Positions 1 through 5,655 are shown, counted from the stretch's first letter. The stretch is DNA of 7,390 bases from DATCIH01 sp036507955 (GCA_036507955.1 DATCIH010000136.1:1-7390); one strand, 5' to 3'. Notes: generated by a model from the sequence alone, not told the origin. Numbers and translations are program-made.

Positions 1-22
1 AAATCTTCCAGTATTGCATAAT

Positions 23-59
23 GGGTGTTTTTGCCTATCCCCCCGAAAAGGTATATTAG
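23..59 (+). repeat. Left terminal repeat of copy 1 (type A end)
   Basis: The 37-bp end begins GGGTGTTTTTGCCTATCC, continues with CCCCGAAAAGG and ends TATATTAG. The type A hallmark is a C-run followed by GAAAA; type B ends have CCCGCCAAAAA. The same type occurs at 6782-6818 and, reversed, at 3323-3359. Confidence 0.85.
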
Positions 60-79
60 TAAAAATAGGGATGCATTTT

Positions 80-486
80 TTATCCAAGGTTAGATTGCAA
101 ATAAACTTCTCGTTTTTGAGATTCAGTAATTCCTATATACCTTAATGTCATGGCTTGAGTTGAATGATTAAATATATCCATCAAGAGTTCCAGAGATACT
201 CCGTTCTTATAAGCATGATATCCAAACGTTTTTCTCATCGTATGAGTACCAATTTCTCCAGAAACAATGATTCCTTTGCTATTTCTTTCAACAAGACCAA
301 GCTCTTCTGCAGCATTATTCAAAATCCGATATGCTCTTTCACCCTAAGTTTTAAAATATCACTGATTCGTAATCCGATATTTATTCCTACGACAAAGAGA
401 AGTCCATTTCTAAGAGATTTGGCTCTTAGAATAGATCATATGTTTTTTATTATTTTTATATCCTTGATAGGTTCAACTTTTTTCAT
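80..486 (-). pseudogene. Small tyrosine recombinase, broken (stop, deletion, frameshift)
   Basis: The minus-strand gene starts at ATG 484-486 behind GAGGGA (492-497) and begins MKKVEPIKD. An in-frame TGA interrupts it at codon 17. The frame then reads a box I region, GLRISDILKLRV, with the expected catalytic Arg. Around 335-343 it jumps by an out-of-frame join to ERAYRILNNAAEELG. It continues through HTMRKTFGYH (HxxR motif), FNHS (second His) and LRYIGI (catalytic Tyr) to a stop at 80. In related recombinases some 70 residues, including the beta-hairpin Lys, lie between box I and the resumed sequence, so an internal deletion plus frameshift is inferred. There is almost no N-terminal core-binding domain. 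Intact relatives of this type, about 190-200 aa, include the FimB/FimE-like and clostridial RecV-like invertases. A TATAAT (515-520 reversed) overlaps the 536-542 region. Confidence 0.85.
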
Positions 487-597
487 AGAGATCCCTCACT
501 TCATTAGTCACTTAATTATATGATATAATACATAAGTAACATTCAAATCGTTATTATTTACATTAAGCCTGAAAACCCTTGAAATATCAGCAATGTC

Positions 598-626
598 AAT
601 GTTACACAATTTGATTGTGTGACATT
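598..626. repeat. Near-perfect 29-bp palindrome in copy 1
   Basis: Arms AATGTTACACAAT and ATTGTGTGACATT (12 of 13 pairs) flank a 3-base spacer. The reverse complement of the whole 29 bp occurs exactly at 3214-3242. Related palindromes sit in copies 3 and 4. It could be a recombinase accessory (arm) site or a regulator operator. It lies about 40 bp inside the right-hand terminal repeat. Confidence 0.7.
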
Positions 627-665
627 CAAAACACCTAAAATCCACATTAATAGTATATTTTGTCC

Positions 666-702
666 CTAATATACCTTTTTGGCGGGATAGGCAAAACTAC
701 CC
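666..702 (-). repeat. Right terminal repeat of copy 1 (type B end)
   Basis: Read inward on the minus strand it begins GGGTAGTTTTGCCTATCC and continues CGCCAAAAAGG then TATATTAG. All 37 bases are identical to the left end of copy 3 (5444-5480). Confidence 0.85.
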
Positions 703-745
703 AGAATTGAAATTTGATATTAATGTTATATAAATAAATTAAATA

Positions 746-813
746 TGATTCTATTGCAAAAAACTCATTAGAGTAGAGATGTTTTATTCAAAAATACTTT
801 TGCAATAGAATCA
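746..813. repeat. 68-bp inverted repeat, possible mini-insertion remnant
   Basis: The 16-bp arms TGATTCTATTGCAAAA and TTTTGCAATAGAATCA are perfect inverted copies separated by 36 bp with no gene. As RNA it would be a long hairpin, but no T-run follows and no gene obviously ends into it. It is more likely a miniature or internally deleted insertion sequence that kept only its ends; the family is not identified. It lies between the copy 1 element and the group II intron. Confidence 0.55.
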
Positions 814-887
814 AATGTAAATATTTTACTCCTACTATAGTTTTTTAAGTAAGTAGACGGCAATCTTCACAGATACCGACCCTTTCA

Positions 888-920
888 GAACCGGACGTGC
901 CCAATTAAGGCATCCGGCTC
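888..920 (-). ncRNA. Group II intron domain V
   Basis: This is the 33-nt catalytic hairpin of the intron. It starts GAGCCGGATGCC and ends CACGTCCGGTTC. The lower stem GAGCCGGA/TCCGGTTC pairs with one G-U, a 2-nt CG bulge follows, and the upper stem TGCC/GGCA closes the loop. The AGC catalytic triad is at positions 2-4. It lies just downstream of the maturase stop codon, the usual place. Confidence 0.85.
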
Positions 921-935
921 CCCATATGAACCTAT

Positions 936-2301
936 TTACACATAGGTAGGATTAAGATTAACTAAAGAATTGGGTTTAGGATTTATTAACGGGTAATGTC
1001 CTAATAATTTGACTATTTTATCCCAGTTTAGTGTAGTTCGTTGACTTCTCCTCTTTAACCAGTAATACATTGCTTTTATGATTTGCCTCTTGTACTTCAG
1101 TAAGCTATTCCAATTATCACTAACGCCATAATAATTATAGTGCCCTCTTAATTTTTGATTTACCTTTTCCCATACTAGACTTAGTGGAAGGTTCCTATTT
1201 TCTTTAATCCATTTACTAAAGTCATTAACTTTGGCTCGGAATTTCTTTGAGGATGTTTTCCATTTTAACTTGAAGTTTCCTTTTTTGCTCTTACCACAGT
1301 AATGTGTAAACCCAAGAAATTCAAATGTTTCTGGTTTCTTTCCTCCCTTTCGTTTTATTCTTTCTTCTGCAAACCGACCAAATTCAATAATTTTAGTCTT
1401 TTCTTCTGCAATACTTAGCTCAAATTTTGACAGTCTACCTTTTAATGCTTCATGATATGCTATTGCATCATCTTCATATTGAAAACATGCTACACTATCA
1501 TCTGCATACCTTGTTAAATAGCATCCACCTTTACAACGTCTAGTTACTACTTTTGTGAACCATAAATCAAGAGTGTAATGCAAATATATATTTGCTAAAA
1601 GTGGGGACAAGCTTCCACCTTGTGCTACGCCTTCTGTGGTTTCATTGAATTTTCCTTTTTCAAGTATACCTGCCTTTAAAAACCTTATGATAAGGGCAAG
1701 TATTTTACTATCGCTTATCATAAGTCTAAGGAATTTCATCATCCATTCAAGGTCTACATGGTCAAAGAAAGATCTGATATCAGCATCTACGATGTAGTTA
1801 ACCTTCTTCATGTTTATGTTATTGCTTAGATTTTTCAATGCATCATGACAACTTTTATTGGGTCGAAACCCAAATGATACAGGAAGAAAATCTTCTTCAT
1901 AAATACTTTGCAGAATAATAACTAAAGCACCTTGTACTATTTTATCTTCCAAAACAAGAATACCAAGAGGTCTCATTTTATTGCTTCCTGCCTTGGGTAT
2001 ATACTGTCTTTTACTGGTTGAGGTTTATACGAACCTTTCTTTAATTTCATTAATAAGTTACTCACATTTTCATCCAAATGTACTTTATAGCTTTCTTTAG
2101 TTTCTTTATCAATGCCAGGAGATGCAGTGTTATTCAATCTTTTAAAAGATTCTTTTAATGTATTCATGTTCATTAAATAAGCTAATGAACAGAATTTTGC
2201 ATCTTTGTCTTTTCTGGCTACTGTGCTATGCTTGCAAGTTTAGTTCTCACTGTTATTCCGGTTCTAAGTCCGGGCAATGTTTCCCTTTTAAGCTGTTTCA
2301 T
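936..2301 (-). pseudogene. ltrA: Group II intron reverse transcriptase/maturase, two frameshifts
   Basis: The protein would bind and help splice its host intron and reverse-transcribe it during retrohoming. The true start is ATG at 2301, behind AAAGGAGAG, reading MKQLKRETLPGLRTG. The first break is near 2216-2222, where CAG is followed by TAG; one missing base restores the frame into ARKDKDAKFCSLAYLMNMN. The second is in the T-run 2009-2012 (A-run on the coding strand), after which the frame resumes YIPKAGSNKMRPLGI. Domains in order are: an N-terminal RT region with SPGIDKET; the central RT with ADIRSFFDH, QGGSLSPLLANIYLH and the catalytic YLTRYADDS; GFTHYCGKSKKGNF (group II maturase-specific); then a Lys/Arg-rich maturase X domain ending about NPTYV. 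No HNH endonuclease domain is seen. Combined length, about 455 codons, is normal. Either frameshift could in principle be a sequencing error. Confidence 0.88.
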
Positions 2302-2759
2302 ATGTTACTCTCCTTTCCTTCTCCGGAATTACCCGCTATCATCAGTACTATAAGAGTATCCGACTTCCTGTTGGCTTTTGCCTTCCTTACTTCTTCAGTT
2401 TGTACTGCATACTTTTCATTTGAAAAGACCAGCCAGAATCTCCCCGAGTTTCCGCATATTCTTAATGTTTAGCTAGGTAGGGCCTCTGACCCCGGATGTG
2501 TTTATTTGTACTCGCTTTAACGAACAAATAAATATTGCTTTCCACGTTCGTGAGCGCTTCTGCCACATCATCGAGAAACTTTTCGGAGCTCTATACCATT
2601 CACTGCTGGGCTACCACCCAGTCAATTCTACCTCGCTAACTTTCTGTCTACGCTTAAAATGTTACGTTACCGCCACATCTCTAAGACTCGATACAAAGCG
2701 ATTTGCTAAACCTTACTTTGACAGGGTTCCCACCTGTTAGAATATGCGCCCTGTCGGTA
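2302..2759 (-). other. Group II intron 5' RNA domains (I to IV), no gene
   Basis: This stretch holds the folded 5' part of the intron RNA rather than a protein gene. It includes the EBS1 and EBS2 exon-binding loops (2547-2552 and 2573-2579). It also carries several short GC-rich stems, unlike the A+T-rich surroundings. Apparent open frames on the plus strand here have no supporting start signals. Confidence 0.7.
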
Positions 2760-2764
2760 CGCAC

Positions 2765-2779
2765 CACGAATCGTTTCCC
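2765..2779 (-). other. Intron insertion site: IBS1 and IBS2
   Basis: The 5' exon ends TTCGTG (IBS1, 2765-2770), two bases away from GGGAAAC (IBS2, 2773-2779). Six Watson-Crick pairs to EBS1 and seven pairs, one of them G-U, to EBS2 support this exact 5' splice boundary. Confidence 0.75.
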
Positions 2780-2784
2780 TACCC

Positions 2785-3154
2785 CTAGTTGGTTAGTTTA
2801 AGAATCAGACGTTGATGTTTTAGTTTGGTTAACTTTTTTATCGAATTTAGATCAGTAATTATGCTGTTATTGAAATAATGTTTCAATATATACTGCAAGT
2901 CTTCCAAAACTTCAAAAATATCAAACGTAAAAAATCTATGTTTAGCTTTGAAATAGCCGAGTTGCAGAATAAAATAGGCTTGAGATTTGACTGATCTTAA
3001 TACTTGTAGTAGTTCTTTTTCGGGGATTGGAGAGGAAAAAATAATTGCAACGATCTTCATACGTAAAATGAGGCCTTCCATAAATGGCCTCTAATTCATC
3101 ATCACCGAAAATTCTCAGGCGTTTTTGTTCAGCATTAATCTGTGGTTCAGTCAT
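2785..3154 (-). pseudogene. Tn3-family transposase (TnpA) N-terminal remnant
   Basis: ATG at 3154 follows AAGGGG and begins MTEPQINAEQKRLRIFGDDE, then LEAIYGRPHFTYEDR. This matches the N-terminal DUF4158 domain of Tn3-family transposases. In the G-run at 3022-3025 the frame slips; removing one base gives FLSNPEKELLQVLRS. The other frame then continues KSQAYFILQLGYFKAKHRFF and FEVLEDLQYILKHYF, the most diagnostic part of the domain, to KHQRLILKLTN and a stop at 2785. About 123 residues remain of a protein that is normally near 970. No Tn3 terminal repeats, resolvase or cargo are visible nearby. The group II intron lies 21 bases beyond the stop. The remaining transposase sequence is not found on the far side of the intron, so truncation preceded or accompanied later rearrangement. 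Confidence 0.82.
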
Positions 3155-3213
3155 AGATTCCCCTTCATTCGTAAGGAGCAATTAGCTACCTAACGCTAGT
3201 CTCTCTTATTCCT

Positions 3214-3242
3214 AATGTCACACAATCAAATTGTGTAACATT
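3214..3242. repeat. Palindrome identical (inverted) to 598-626
   Basis: AATGTCACACAAT and ATTGTGTAACATT flank a 3-base spacer; the 29 bp is the exact reverse complement of the copy 1 palindrome. Adding the outer CT/AG gives 15-bp arms with one mismatch. It sits about 80 bp inside an orphan terminal repeat, so it marks the surviving half of another family member. Confidence 0.72.
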
Positions 3243-3322
3243 AGGAATTAAAAAATAGCTTAAAATAAACGTATTACCCTATATATTTCAGTATAGGACA
3301 AAGTTTTTGAGATTGCCCCAGT

Positions 3323-3359
3323 CTAATATACTTTTTCGGGGGGTAAGTCAAAAACACCC
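3323..3359 (-). repeat. Orphan terminal repeat (type A end)
   Basis: Read inward on the minus strand it begins GGGTGTTTTTGACTTACC, then CCCCGAAAAAG and TATATTAG. It is most like the left ends of copies 1 and 4 in the C-run plus GAAAA section. It has no visible partner. Confidence 0.8.
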
Positions 3360-3395
3360 AAATGTAAAATATAATTATAAAGGAGCTGTGTTAAT

Positions 3396-3533
3396 ATGAA
3401 CCTGGATGAAGAAGAACAAAGAAGACTTAGGATGGAAATAGAGATACCAATGGCAGTTGAAGAGGAACGTCAGGAACTTGACCTAGCAATTATAGAAGGT
3501 ACTGTTGCATATCTTCCAAGGTTTGATATATAA
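3396..3533 (+). CDS. Small acidic protein, 45 aa, unknown function
   Basis: ATG 3396 follows AAGGAG (3380-3385) at a normal distance and opens 45 codons starting MNLDEEEQRRLRMEIEIPMA and ending YLPRFDI. It is rich in Glu and Arg in its first half, has no membrane segment and no recognised domain. It begins 36 bp outside the orphan element end. No convincing promoter is seen: a TATAAT at 3370-3375 is too close to the RBS to serve it. The promoter of the downstream RNA gene overlaps its last codons. It may be a genuine small protein, or the tail of an ancestral gene cut by the element. Confidence 0.45.
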   Translation: MNLDEEEQRRLRMEIEIPMAVEEERQELDLAIIEGTVAYLPRFDI

Positions 3534-3534
3534 T
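3505..3534 (+). promoter_or_regulatory. Candidate promoter for the structured RNA
   Basis: TTGCAT (3505-3510), an 18-bp spacer and a perfect TATAAT (3529-3534) predict a start near 3541. It overlaps the end of the 45-codon ORF. Confidence 0.55.
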
Positions 3535-3540
3535 AATCTT

Positions 3541-3780
3541 AGTGCAGAGCATTAGAGCTTTGGGGTTGATAGCTAACCTAGACCTTCCCTGTGATGCCAC
3601 GAGGGGACAATAAAATATTCGTGGGTTTTTGGAGAGGTTAGCACCTTTTTAAAAGAAGTTTGATGATACCTGTAAAAATCATAGGTACTTAATTTTAAAC
3701 GGAAAACCCTTGCCGAATAGTAGGGAACTAAAAAAATAAATGAAAGCAACTTGGATATAGTTATCCAAGTTGCTTTCTTA
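3541..3780 (+). ncRNA. Stand-alone structured RNA, possible raiA-motif RNA
   Basis: About 200 nt without a coding frame lie between a good promoter and a strong intrinsic terminator. No plus-strand gene follows until 5399, so this is not a leader. Nested local helices are visible. GCTAACCT (3572-3579) pairs perfectly with AGGTTAGC (3635-3642). Inside it CCACGA (3597-3602) pairs with TCGTGG (3619-3624). Downstream TACCTGT (3667-3673) pairs with ATAGGTA (3681-3687) with one G-U, and CCCT (3707-3710) with AGGG (3722-3725). Unpaired stretches such as GAGGGGACAATAAAA and TTGCCGAAT look like conserved elements. The overall look reminds me of the raiA-motif RNA of Clostridia, but that name is from memory of the pattern and not demonstrated. 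A 6S-like or other small RNA is possible. Confidence 0.62.
3742..3777. terminator. Bidirectional intrinsic terminator
   Basis: A perfect 16-bp stem, GAAAGCAACTTGGATA with its complement, has a 4-nt loop. It is followed by TTATTGTTTTT on the plus strand and by ATTTATTTTTTT on the minus strand. It ends the structured RNA and, from the other side, the 73-aa membrane protein gene. Confidence 0.88.
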
Positions 3781-3833
3781 TTGTTTTTAGAATGAATAAA
3801 GAAACTAAAATAAATATTAAAAGGTGTAATTCT

Positions 3834-4055
3834 TTATTTTTTACTGTTTTCCTTTAGAGTAAGCATAATTAAGACAGTACTGCCAATAATTAAACCTCCC
3901 AATAAAAATATTCCTACTTGTATCATAACTATATCCATGGTAGAGCTATTGACGCTTTCAACAATTTTTATGTTTATAGATCTAAATATATAATAACCAA
4001 TAGTTCCCGAAACAATGGCTATTATATATTTAATGTATCGGGGATAATTAACCAT
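3834..4055 (-). CDS. Small two-helix membrane protein, 73 aa
   Basis: ATG at 4055 follows a good GAGGAG site. The product has two hydrophobic segments (about residues 8-25 and 42-66), a polar linker with KIVESVNSSTMD, and a short basic tail KENSKK. This predicts a two-pass inner-membrane protein. No family is recognised. It lies 138 bp downstream of the secreted-protein gene on the same strand, but a terminator-like hairpin (4132-4166) separates them, so they may be only partly co-transcribed. Transcription would stop at the bidirectional hairpin 3742-3777. A small holin-like or immunity-type protein is possible but not supported by a motif. Confidence 0.72.
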   Translation of the reverse strand: MVNYPRYIKYIIAIVSGTIGYYIFRSINIKIVESVNSSTMDIVMIQVGIFLLGGLIIGSTVLIMLTLKENSKK

Positions 4056-4131
4056 AATATTTCTCCTCTCTTTATTTAATTAAGCAAAAAATTGTGAAAA
4101 ATAAAGTTACACTAAATTAAAAATAATAAAA

Positions 4132-4166
4132 GTTAATAAGTATTAACTTATTTAATACTTATTAAC
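4132..4166 (-). terminator. AT-rich hairpin terminator after the secreted-protein gene
   Basis: The 15-bp arms GTTAATAAGTATTAA and TTAATACTTATTAAC flank a 5-nt loop. On the minus strand it is followed by TTTTATTATTTTTAA. It begins 28 bp past the stop of the secreted-protein gene. The stem is weak in GC, so readthrough to the next gene is possible. Confidence 0.68.
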
Positions 4167-4193
4167 CTCATGCTTTAATTATAATATTTAAAC

Positions 4194-5105
4194 CTACCCT
4201 ATTATAGTTCCTGAAGAATTATATAGATGTTGAGTATAAGCTAATGAAGAAACAACGCTATATGGAGTAAATGTAATAGATACAGATGGAGCTGGTCCAT
4301 TAACACTAATAGATGGTGAAACGCCACTAGAAGCATGTCCATATTCAAATCTTGCTGCCATTCTCTCCATAGCAGTGTAATTATTAACATGTGTGGTTCC
4401 GTATCCGCTTTTTGCCCAACATGGAATTACCTGTCCATTTCCATATACATTATAAATGTTTTTTTCCATAGGTATTGTAAATGCTGCAGTTGGTATATCT
4501 GGTCTACTCATGCTAAGACTACCATATCCACCAAATACGCTTGAGTCATTATATACATAGTATTCTGCAGTAGAGTAGGAACCGGCTGACATAGTAGCAT
4601 TTGCAGCTACTGCTCCATTAGTAGATCCCGAAGCACGAAATCCTATTACATCAGTGTATAAATTAAAAGGCTGACTGCTCCAATTCCAACTAAAATTTAC
4701 ATAATAATCTTTTCCACCATTTTGGGTGCTAAGAATACTTGAGCTGATTGTTACAGTTGATGATAGAGCTATCATTTGGGCCTCTGAACCATCAAAACTT
4801 TTTAATGCTGTAATTTTATCATCGGTGTAACCCATGTTTTTTAGTTGTTGAGACTCTAGTTTTGATCTCCTTGTCATTTCAACTTTGAAATCAAGATTTC
4901 GCACACTAGTAATTTCATCATCACTAAGACCTTCTTTTTTTAGTTCACTATTTGATACATTTTTTAATGCTTTAATAGTTTCATATTCAGAAATAGTTTG
5001 ACGTGTTGTAGTTGTTTTAACTGTTTCCGCCTTTACAGGTAAAGGTATAATACTCATTGCTAAGATTAGTAATGCACTTGTAAGGATAGAAGTAAATTTA
5101 TTCAT
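4194..5105 (-). CDS. Secreted protein with two DD-IT repeats, unknown function
   Basis: I chose ATG at 5105 over the adjacent upstream TTG at 5108, giving 303 aa. The Shine-Dalgarno is weak (AGAGAAA). Residues 1-26 form a signal peptide: Lys3, a hydrophobic core, then PLPVKA with likely cleavage before Glu27. Two copies of LK--G-(S/T)DD(E/K)IT followed by (V/L)(R/K)-(L/F)D lie at about 55-72 and 88-105, in a helical charged region. The remainder, about 115-303, is rich in Ser, Thr, Gly, Tyr and Asn and predicted mostly beta, with NFSWNWSS and one Cys in PCWAKSG. No sortase motif, cell-wall repeat or catalytic motif is recognised. A secreted or surface-associated protein is inferred. It has its own promoter at 5174-5202 and a terminator at 4132-4166. 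Confidence 0.82.
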   Translation of the reverse strand: MNKFTSILTSALLILAMSIIPLPVKAETVKTTTTRQTISEYETIKALKNVSNSELKKEGLSDDEITSVRNLDFKVEMTRRSKLESQQLKNMGYTDDKITALKSFDGSEAQMIALSSTVTISSSILSTQNGGKDYYVNFSWNWSSQPFNLYTDVIGFRASGSTNGAVAANATMSAGSYSTAEYYVYNDSSVFGGYGSLSMSRPDIPTAAFTIPMEKNIYNVYGNGQVIPCWAKSGYGTTHVNNYTAMERMAARFEYGHASSGVSPSISVNGPAPSVSITFTPYSVVSSLAYTQHLYNSSGTIIG

Positions 5106-5173
5106 CAATAATTTCTCTTTTCTTTTTAGCTAGCTTGTCCGTGTCAACTAAAAATATATACATGTATGATTGT

Positions 5174-5202
5174 ATAATATATCTTTAATACTCAATTTGC
5201 AA
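5174..5202 (-). promoter_or_regulatory. Promoter of the secreted-protein gene
   Basis: Read on the minus strand: TTGCAA (5197-5202), a 17-bp spacer and TATTAT (5174-5179). The predicted start near 5167 leaves a leader of about 62 nt. Confidence 0.55.
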
Positions 5203-5316
5203 CATACACATACCTCAGTAACGATAAAAGAACACCTAATAAAAATATTTTAGATATATTCTAGGAGATTAAATATAATCATGTAACAATAAATATAAAT
5301 TGGTAAAGTCCATCTT

Positions 5317-5345
5317 TTGTACACCATAATATTATTGGACATAAT
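5317..5345 (+). promoter_or_regulatory. Promoter for the truncated hydrophobic ORF
   Basis: TTGTAC (5317-5322), a 17-bp spacer and CATAAT (5340-5345) predict a start near 5352, about 47 nt before the ATG at 5399. Confidence 0.45.
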
Positions 5346-5398
5346 ATAAAATTATTAATGGTAGCATCTCTGTGCGAAAAAGGAGGTGATAAGTTTCT

Positions 5399-5449
5399 AT
5401 GATACTTTATTTATCTGCTGTGTTCATTGGAATAATCCAAATAGGGTAG
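5399..5449 (+). pseudogene. Short hydrophobic ORF cut off by copy 3
   Basis: AAAGGAGGTGAT (starting near 5379) is complementary over 12 bases to the usual Firmicute 16S 3' end and stands 8 nt before ATG 5399. The frame reads MILYLSAVFIGIIQIG and then meets TAG formed by bases 4-6 of the copy 3 end (5447-5449), so 15 of 16 sense codons lie outside the element. A promoter fits upstream. The strong site suggests a well-translated gene, interrupted when the element inserted. Short hydrophobic peptides with very strong Shine-Dalgarno sites are typical of type I toxins, but the peptide is too short to classify. No continuation is seen beyond 5730. It could also be a still-functional tiny peptide. 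Confidence 0.5.
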
Positions 5450-5480
5450 TTTTGCCTATCCCGCCAAAAAGGTATATTAG
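5444..5480 (+). repeat. Left terminal repeat of copy 3 (type B end)
   Basis: Identical over 37 bases to the inverted right end of copy 1. The innermost 12 bp, AGGTATATTAGG, are tandemly duplicated at 5470-5481 and 5482-5493. Confidence 0.85.
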
Positions 5481-5530
5481 GAGGTATATTAGGGGCAAAA
5501 TATTTTATCAATGTGGATTTTAAGCATTTT

Positions 5531-5561
5531 GAATGTTACACAATGCACTTTTGTAACATTC
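5531..5561. repeat. Palindrome in copy 3
   Basis: GAATGTTACACAA and TTTTGTAACATTC pair at 12 of 13 positions around a 5-nt spacer. It is related to the palindromes at 598-626 and 3214-3242, and to 6959-6989 in copy 4. Confidence 0.7.
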
Positions 5562-5615
5562 ACTTTCCTTATTTAGCAACGATTTTTGGTGTTTTATATG
5601 AGAAACATAAATTGG

Positions 5616-5655
5616 ATGTTACATAATACTAATATTTGATACTATTATGTATCAT
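5616..5655. repeat. Second inverted pair in copy 3
   Basis: ATGTTACATAATA (5616-5628) and TATTATGTATCAT (5643-5655) are inverted copies, 12 of 13 matching, separated by 14 bp. The counterpart in copy 4 is 7044-7083. Confidence 0.65.

Larger units (their letters stand above)
23..702. mobile_element. Tyrosine-recombinase element, 37-bp inverted ends (copy 1)
   Basis: A 680-bp unit is bounded by 37-bp inverted repeats (23-59 and 666-702, 33 of 37 positions matching by hand). It carries a decayed tyrosine recombinase gene on the minus strand, starting about 20 bp inside the left end. A palindrome (598-626) and a second ATGTTAC-type site (536-542) lie between the gene start and the right end. Related ends recur at 3323, 5444, 5694, 6782 and 7122. 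No direct target duplication is visible. The presence of a recombinase gene inside makes this the likely relative of the autonomous parent of the shorter copies; that role is inferred. I do not recognise a named family. Confidence 0.72.
849..2764 (-). mobile_element. Group II intron, minus strand, about 1.9 kb
   Basis: The intron RNA begins GTGCG (reverse of 2760-2764), the standard group II 5' boundary. Its domain V is at 888-920, followed by a short domain VI-like hairpin. It ends near CTACTTAC at about 849, a 3' limit uncertain by a few bases. Exon recognition is visible. IBS1 (TTCGTG, reverse of 2765-2770) is fully complementary to CACGAA at 2547-2552. IBS2 (GGGAAAC, reverse of 2773-2779) pairs with GTTTCTC at 2573-2579 with one G-U pair. 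The order EBS2 then EBS1 within domain I is canonical. The intron-encoded protein lies at 936-2301. Its upstream exon is a Tn3 transposase remnant. Splicing may still be possible in RNA, but the encoded maturase is frameshifted, so activity would need help in trans. Confidence 0.88.
3214..3359. mobile_element. Half element: palindrome plus one terminal repeat (copy 2)
   Basis: A single inward-reading 37-bp end (3323-3359) and the family palindrome define one half of an element, in the opposite orientation to copy 1. No partner end exists between 703 and 3214. That space is filled by the intron, the Tn3 remnant and short non-coding DNA. The other half was deleted or separated by an inversion; see findings. 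Confidence 0.55.

Noticed and set aside
164..523. Plus-strand frame of 119 codons
   Set aside because: It is the antisense of the recombinase remnant, whose motifs are clear on the minus strand.
666..702. Terminal repeat as a XerC/XerD dif site
   Set aside because: It does not resemble the dif consensus of Firmicutes, and multiple copies are present.
2158..2740. Two open frames on the plus strand within the intron
   Set aside because: They overlap the maturase start region and the intron RNA domains, lack ribosome binding sites and resemble no protein.
3370..3375. TATAAT as promoter of the 45-codon ORF
   Set aside because: Transcription would begin at or after the Shine-Dalgarno sequence, and no -35 box is suitably placed.
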